From contig VWZF01002968.1 in NCBI GenBank assembly GCA_013396755.1, positions 798,355 through 862,354 on the forward strand: 64,000 nucleotides of DNA, written 5' to 3'. Position numbers and translations under genes: made by a program. The notes under the pieces were generated by a model that did no database searches, was not told the origin of the DNA, and saw nothing but the letters and a program-made list of their open reading frames with translations. Each line of letters starts with the position of its first letter. Position 1 is the stretch's first letter. The DNA comes from Sclerurus mexicanus. Lineage: Eukaryota > Chordata > Aves > Passeriformes > Furnariidae. This document shows, piece after piece, positions 58,081-64,000 of the stretch.

Positions 58081-61000
58081 GTGTGGGAGCTCACTACATG
58101 GCTCTCCATGGCCAAAGTAGAGACAATACTGTGTTCAAGATGAATGCCAACCTGTTTGTGTGGCATGCAGTGGGTAAGTTGGGATCTGCAGGCAAAACCT
58201 GTTTGTTTTACTGGAGAGGCAGAAAGTATTAGGAACTGGCATGAGCCAGAGAGGAGCAGAGCATGAGGCAACCCAAGAAGCTTTTCAGCTCCAGGGCTTT
58301 TTGGAGCAAGAGACCAGCACTTAAAATAGCTAATGCAAATGAATTTCAACACCAACAGACTATCCCCAGGGAGGGAGAACATCTTAAACAACATATTATG
58401 GACTCCTGTGAGCTAGACTGTCACCACATCTCTTTTCCATTTGCTTTCTAGTCCTGGGCTCCCAGGGTGAATGAGGTGGGTTGATTCTGTGACCACCATT
58501 GGGATTGAAGATGCTGTGATGGAGATCCCGCTTGTGTATTAGGGCACAGACTTAGCAAGCAGGGCCATGGCAGAGGGGCTGTTTTTCCTACAAGCAGTCT
58601 CATTTTCTGTGTTTTGCCCACAAGCACTGCACCTGTCAGAGTCGGTCGAGCCACTGGCCTCAGCAAGTCTCGTGGTGTCACCAGCTGATACCCACCGTGG
58701 GGCAGAACAAACTCCAAGCATCCCTGCCAAACATGAGCAGGTCCTGCCACAGGCACGTGGAAGAGCCCAGGCGGCTGCGCAGGCTGTGTGATATGGGTGG
58801 GAGTGGGGTGCAGCACCTTGAGGCTGGGGCTGGTGCACTGTGGAGGTGCACTGATAGCCTCCCACTTTGAGGATCTGAGCCAGCACCTAATGAAGCATAG
58901 GCTGGAGTTGGCATGTGTATGGGGGAGGGTTAAAATTCAGCAGGTTCCTGCAACAGCAGGTACACATGCACGTGTCTCTGCTGAGCTGGACACCTTCTCC
59001 CCATATGCGTTCAACTTTCCTCCTCAGATAATGTTTCCTCTCCTTTAATTTTGCTGGAAGGAAGCAGATAGCTATTTGGCAGGTCACAAGAGAGCTCAGC
59101 ATCTCCCTGAGCCTTCAGCAGCCCATTTCCGGCTGTGGTTTGATCAGGTTTCTATATTCATCACTGTGTTTCCTGTGGGGGTATTTCTGATAAGCTTTGC
59201 ACTTCACATCCTGTGGTCTCCCCCTCGCCTCTGGCACTCACAGGATGTTCGCTGCACTACGAGCAACATGGGGTTGCTAAATTACTTGCCAAAAATGAGT
59301 AATTTCTGGGTGTTGAGGGCATCATCTCAAGGATGGGGTGAGTGGAGCGAGCTGAGATGCTGGCAGGCAGGCTGAACTCCAGGGGCTGGGGGTTGGAGGC
59401 TGTGCCAAGGAAGTGGTGGCTGGGTATTTAACAACTATGCCCTGTGGATTGAAGAGAGCCCTAGGAGTTGATGACTTTTGCCCAAATTTTGCTGAGTCCC
59501 TCTTGGATGTCCCTTTGACTTGTCTCTGTGGAGGCACCCTGATCCTGCTGCAGTTGATGGAGTTGAGCTGAGCTGAGGGTTTCAGCCTGGGCTACTAATG
59601 TACAAAGGGAGAGGCAGAAAAGTCCAGAAAGCAGGGAAATAATGCAAAGAAAAGAATTATGACCACATTTTCAGATGAACCCCATTCTCTTCTGGCAGGT
59701 CTGTATATCAGTGAATTCCACTGATTTCCTCTCATTGCAATTCCAGCAATGTTATTTAACAGTGGAGCTAAAAGTCATTTCCAAAGGGAGATTTAGGGAC
59801 TTGATGTGATTCCTAAATTGAAGACCAGGGAAAAGCATATGACTTGCTCACTTAATTGACTTTCAGTACAATTTTTTATTTCTCACCAGTGAAAAACCAT
59901 CATCTTCCTTTGAAACCTATTACATTTATGTGGGATTTCCTTGATTTCTTTCTTTTTTAATCAAAGCCTAAATTTTGTTCTGCTATGCCAGTGTAAATCC
60001 AGACCAGCTTCATTAATGCTCCCAGACTTGGCTGAGTACAGTGGCTTGAATGTCAGTGACCGTAGGCACATCTGTACCCTCCTGCAAATGCTTTGCTATG
60101 TACTTTCAGACCCTGAAATGAGGAGTGGGTTTTATCTTTGCGAGTCACCTGGGAAGGAGTTTCTCAGATGTGGACATCAGCAATGGGGCACAGTGTTAGG
60201 CTGTGGCTGGGAAAGAAACATGGTCAGCAGTTTGGGTGCCCTGCTCTGGATTGAAAAGAAACTTAATAGAATGGATGTGACTGGACTTCAGCATGGCTAA
60301 TCTTGGGGGCAGGGGGAAGGGCATGGAAAGGACTTAGCTCTTTTTGTTTTATGAGGCTACAAGTAGCTGCAGTTCATCACAGGTACTGGGGTTATAGGCC
60401 CATATGAGAAATATCATGTCAGAAGTTGTAGTTCCTTTGTCAGAGATGATCATGGGAAGAGTCAAATAAACAACCCCCAATTTCCAAACAAATGCAGTCT
60501 CCCAGTTTTCCAGGGTGTAACAAATAGCTGTCACACCACCCAAAATCTTGGCTCAGAGTGTTAGGGACTTAGCCAGTGCCAAATATTGTAAGCATTTGTG
60601 GAGGAGTGTACCTTGGCCAAGGGAGTCACCTCTTCAGATGGGAGCCAGGGTGCAGCCAACTCTGGCATGGGTTTAGCCACAGCCCTGCCTTGTTCAGCAC
60701 GTTTCCAGTCCAGGCAAACCCTGACACCCCAAATCCTTTCAAAATCTGTGAGATAGAGCCTGGCATGACTTTCAGGGTAGCTGTGGATGGTTTCATTCTG
60801 GGCATCGTGGCTTTGTTGTATGGGATGGTGGACAAGACCAGAGCATAGACAGAGAATTGGTGCCTTGCACATGTGGAGCATGGGCACCTCACCATCCTGC
60901 CGGACCCTGTGTGCACTCTGGGCTGGGTCGCACATACTGGGCAGGTGTGCCCAACCTCACCTCCTGGCTTGCCCGCAGAGCATGGATTAGTGCACAGACA

Positions 61001-64000
61001 CCAGTAATTAGGGCCATGTGCACTGAAAACATAAACAGACCATTTCATCAGCACCCAGCCCTCAGCCCTCTCTGTGGTCAGATGTCTGAGAAGCTGCTTG
61101 CTGAGATGTGTGGCCTCCTCCCACGTTTTACAGCCTGTGGGCAGGAACCACGTTATTTGTTTGCTGGCTCCATTGCTCGCAGGATTTTCCAGGAGCTGGG
61201 AAGAGTCGAAAGCAGGTGCCACTTTACAACTGCTCTGCTGTAGGGGGTTGTGAGCATCTTTGGGGTGGACAGCAGACAGTGCATGGGCATGGACCTTGTA
61301 CAGCTGTTGGCAGCTGGCTAGGGGAGGTTTTGAAGTTTAATGCTAAATGCCCTCCATTCAGCAAAAGTGGAGCTGCAGATGGGTCTGGGGTAACCTGGGT
61401 GTTGCCATGTGTCTCTACTGAGTCAAATTGGGTTTTTGCAGCCCTAAGGTAGAAGGACTATTCCTTGTACCTTTAGCAGGCAAATAAGAGCAATCTTCCC
61501 CTTCACTGCCCCTCTCAGTGTTTTTTTTCCTGAGAGTCCTGCCATGCCCTGTGGGTAGGCTTGGACTTTTTTTGCTGCTCTGCACTTGAGCCACCAGTAC
61601 CACAGCCATTGGCTAGAGGTGTTGAGACACTTAGATGAATCTGGGATCCTAAGATACTGCAACAAAGCATGGTGAGAGGCAAGTAAGGGACTGGCTGCAG
61701 GTGCCAGAGGCCAGGCCTTTCAGGCAGCCACAGAGATCCTGCATCACGAGCCAGAGAGACAGGCATGCAAATGTATCTGGAAACAGAGGAACAAGCCATG
61801 CCTTTGGCCAGCAAAGCGAGGTGAAAGCAAGACTTGATTGGGTTGCAAGGCGAGTCCCCTGCAACATCTTTCAAGATGTGATGGCTGAGGAGGTACAATG
61901 AGTTGGACATGGAAAATACAATTGGGATGGACATTTCACCCCTAGGAATTTCCCTTGGGTGTTGGAAAAAAACCGACACCACCATGCACAAACCGGAGCA
62001 AGCATGTGACTATTTATACCATTGCCCAGGGCTGTTCCTGTGCCTGGCATGCCATTTCTGTTTTCTGCCACTAATCTGTGTTTCTCATCTCTCCATTTCA
62101 ACTGTGGTTCAACACAGTGCTGCTCCTGATTTTGGAAAAGGAGACTTCCATGCCAGGCACAGCACTGAGGAAGCAAACAGCAATGTCATGGGCACAGGCA
62201 TTTGAGCACTTCTGAGGTGCTTTTATTTTGGGCTGCATGAATGTCCTGACTCGTGATAGTACCTTTCCACAGGCAGGAACAATGAAAATCAGGAACAGCC
62301 TGCTGAAACCCATCAGCAGGGTAGCAGAACAAGCTGTCCCATCTTCTGTTTTCCCTTTCAGCTTCCCCAGAGGGAAACTTAACTATGGGATAATGACTTC
62401 ACAGCCCTGGACCCCAGTCTCATCTTGGAGCAGCTGGGGGTCAAACCTCCTGCAGAGCTCAGGCAAGGCCCCCCAGATCTTCCTAGTGGAGCCTGGATGA
62501 AGGTGCCTAGGGCAGTCATAATTTTGTGCCTTCAAGGGAATCCCTGGGCTGAAAAGCTTCCCTTCTTCCAGGGTGTTTCACACAAGAGAAGCCCAAAGCA
62601 TCACAGCTCCATGGCTGTGTATATGTGCGTTCCAGAAACAAAAGCTCTGCAGTCAGCCCTGACAAGCCAAAAGTGGGTCAGGTGGAAATGCGGGAGACCA
62701 GTGACTCATCTCATGGTTGACTGGGCAATTTGGGGGGAGAAAAAAGCAGCAGTCTCTAGGAAATGGAGCACATTTCCAATCTTTCTTTCCTCTCCCCCTA
62801 ATCCTAACACCTCTTCCGTCAAAAAAGTTATAATGCTGGAGTCAGCCCTTAATGCCAAAAAGCACTGCCCCTCAGAGGGGACATCTATGGCCCAAATATG
62901 CCAGCAAGGCCGAATATCTGTTTGAATGGAAGGGTATGCCCTCCTCTTCCCCCCTACCCCACCACTGAGATGGGCATTAAATTGGTCTGGGTGGATGGGT
63001 GTCTGGGCTTAAGCAGATGCATCCCTACACCATCACATGGTGGCCTGGAGTTTGCAAGGCCAAAGGAAGGGGGAAGGGGCCACACTGGCTGGTGCAACTC
63101 CAGGGAATATCTCTGCTGGTCCCAGGTAGCAAGCAGACAGGGTGTCATGGAGGGACACATCTTCCCTGACACCCTGACGTTACCTCTGTGGGTGGAAAGG
63201 GAGTGGGGGGAGAGGAGGCCACAAGCAAAGCCAGGAGATTACAGCTGCTTGTTAACGATATTTGCTCATTACATCAAGCAAGCAGCGGTCACTCATGAGC
63301 CTGGCCAGCCTTCCCTGCTGGGACTTTGTGTTTCATGGCCAGTGACCACAGCAGCTACACAACCTCCCTGCCAGCACCTGCAGTCACGCCAGAAAACTTC
63401 CTGCTGAGCAATGAACAATGCAGGATGGCATAGCTTCTGGGGAAAAAAGGGACAAAGAGGACATTTTGCCTGCCAGGGATTTCATACTAAGGAAGGGATG
63501 CTGTGGGAAGGCAGGTCTGCAGCCAGCATTGTTGGGCAGTGAGGAGCCATCTGTGCTGCTGTGACGGTTGGAGGAGGACGAAGCGGGTGTGTTGCAGACA
63601 GGGCTGACCCTTGGCTGTGTGGTGGCAGGTTAAAGCTGAGTCTGACATGCTTTGAGCGGATGGCGTGATGAAGTGGGTCCCTGCTGCTCCCTTCCCTCTG
63701 GCCTCAGGGCCCCCTTCACTGGGGACAGCCTTTAGAGAAGGGGATGTGGCCACCACCCACTTCTTCCTTTCCAAGTGGGTAAGAAACAACACTAATGCAA
63801 GACAAATTTCTCCTGTGTCAGGGAAAAGGAAATGGGCTAATATGAATCCAATCCATGCTGGCTAAACGTGCCTTTGCTCCTTATGCAACAGGCACTGGCA
63901 ATGCTTAAGCATGTATGTGCCCCAAAATATCACTGAATTGGTAAGACTGGGGCAAAAAGTCATGTGTTCAATTAAAACTACTGGTTCATCCCAGTCCCTT
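58081..64000. other. Unannotated GC-richer noncoding DNA
   Basis: The right end is visibly more GC-rich than the rest and contains the window's longest open frames: 198 aa at 60626-61222 (minus), 169 aa at 62898-63407, 166 aa at 62425-62925 and 158 aa at 61515-61991 (minus). None resembles a known family. Frames overlap heavily on both strands, which shows that stop codons are simply rarer here. G-rich patches occur at 60304-60325 and 63190-63220. No CpG island, exon or transposon is recognised. Rising GC could mean approach to a gene beyond the right edge. Confidence 0.45.

Noticed and set aside
62425..63407. Two consecutive plus-strand frames (166 and 169 aa) as adjacent exons
   Set aside because: They are in different frames, overlap one another by 28 bases, show no recognisable protein and lie in GC-richer DNA where stops are rarer.
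1..64000. tRNA, rRNA, snRNA or CpG-island promoter
   Set aside because: Reading for tRNA box A/B pairs, rRNA cores and CpG-dense stretches on both strands gave nothing convincing. A tRNAscan-SE, Infernal or CpG-island scan would settle it.

Overview
This window looks like a piece of a bird nuclear genome, noncoding throughout and either intergenic or deep intronic. The organism is inferred from the repeats. Recognisable interspersed repeats are dominated by CR1-type LINE fragments: young-looking 3' ends, a piece of the ORF2 reverse-transcriptase region, and older degenerate pieces. There is one probable solo retroviral LTR, and only relics of ancient amniote SINEs (MIR-like). CR1 dominance with few SINEs is typical of birds; crocodilians and turtles are the main alternatives. 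There is no operon structure and no dense ORF packing, and I recognise no rRNA or tRNA gene and no CRISPR array, so a bacterial, archaeal or phage origin is excluded in practice.

No protein-coding gene could be supported. The longest open frames are 198 aa (60626-61222, minus) and 191 aa (37927-38502, minus). They resemble no family I know, are overlapped by other open frames on the opposite strand or in other frames, and are what random 64 kb DNA would give. Single exons of a large gene could still lie in the window without being recognisable.

Layout. 1-11 kb: unique AT-leaning DNA with a homeodomain-motif-rich stretch at the left edge, a C12 tract (3895), a (TTA)9 microsatellite (7478) and an A-rich tract (8729). 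11.3-12.3 kb: a probable solo LTR followed by a CR1 3' end. 14.8-15.2 kb: a candidate conserved noncoding element (CNE). 18.1 kb: two adjacent perfect hairpins. 29.6 kb: an A-rich tract with three copies of CA7C4. 32.5 kb: CR1 3' end. 39.96-40.17 kb: a near-perfect 72-bp minisatellite, 2.9 copies. 41.0-41.6 kb: CR1 ORF2/3' fragment. 42.5 kb: probable ancient CR1/L3 3' end. 47.3 kb: CR1 reverse-transcriptase fragment. 50.0, 52.7 and 54.2 kb: three more minus-strand CR1 pieces. 52.0-52.2 and 57.8-58.1 kb: two further CNE-like stretches sharing the 10-mer GATTAATTAC. 54.9 and 57.4 kb: MIR-like relics. 58-64 kb: unique, visibly more GC-rich DNA with longer chance ORFs.

The genes cannot be said to work together because none is visible. 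If the window has a function, the best guess is long-range regulatory DNA: several AT-rich, ATTA-motif-dense, repeat-free stretches are scattered through it, as in gene deserts next to developmental regulators. That is inference and needs a cross-species alignment. I found no evidence of a novel biological system and do not claim one.
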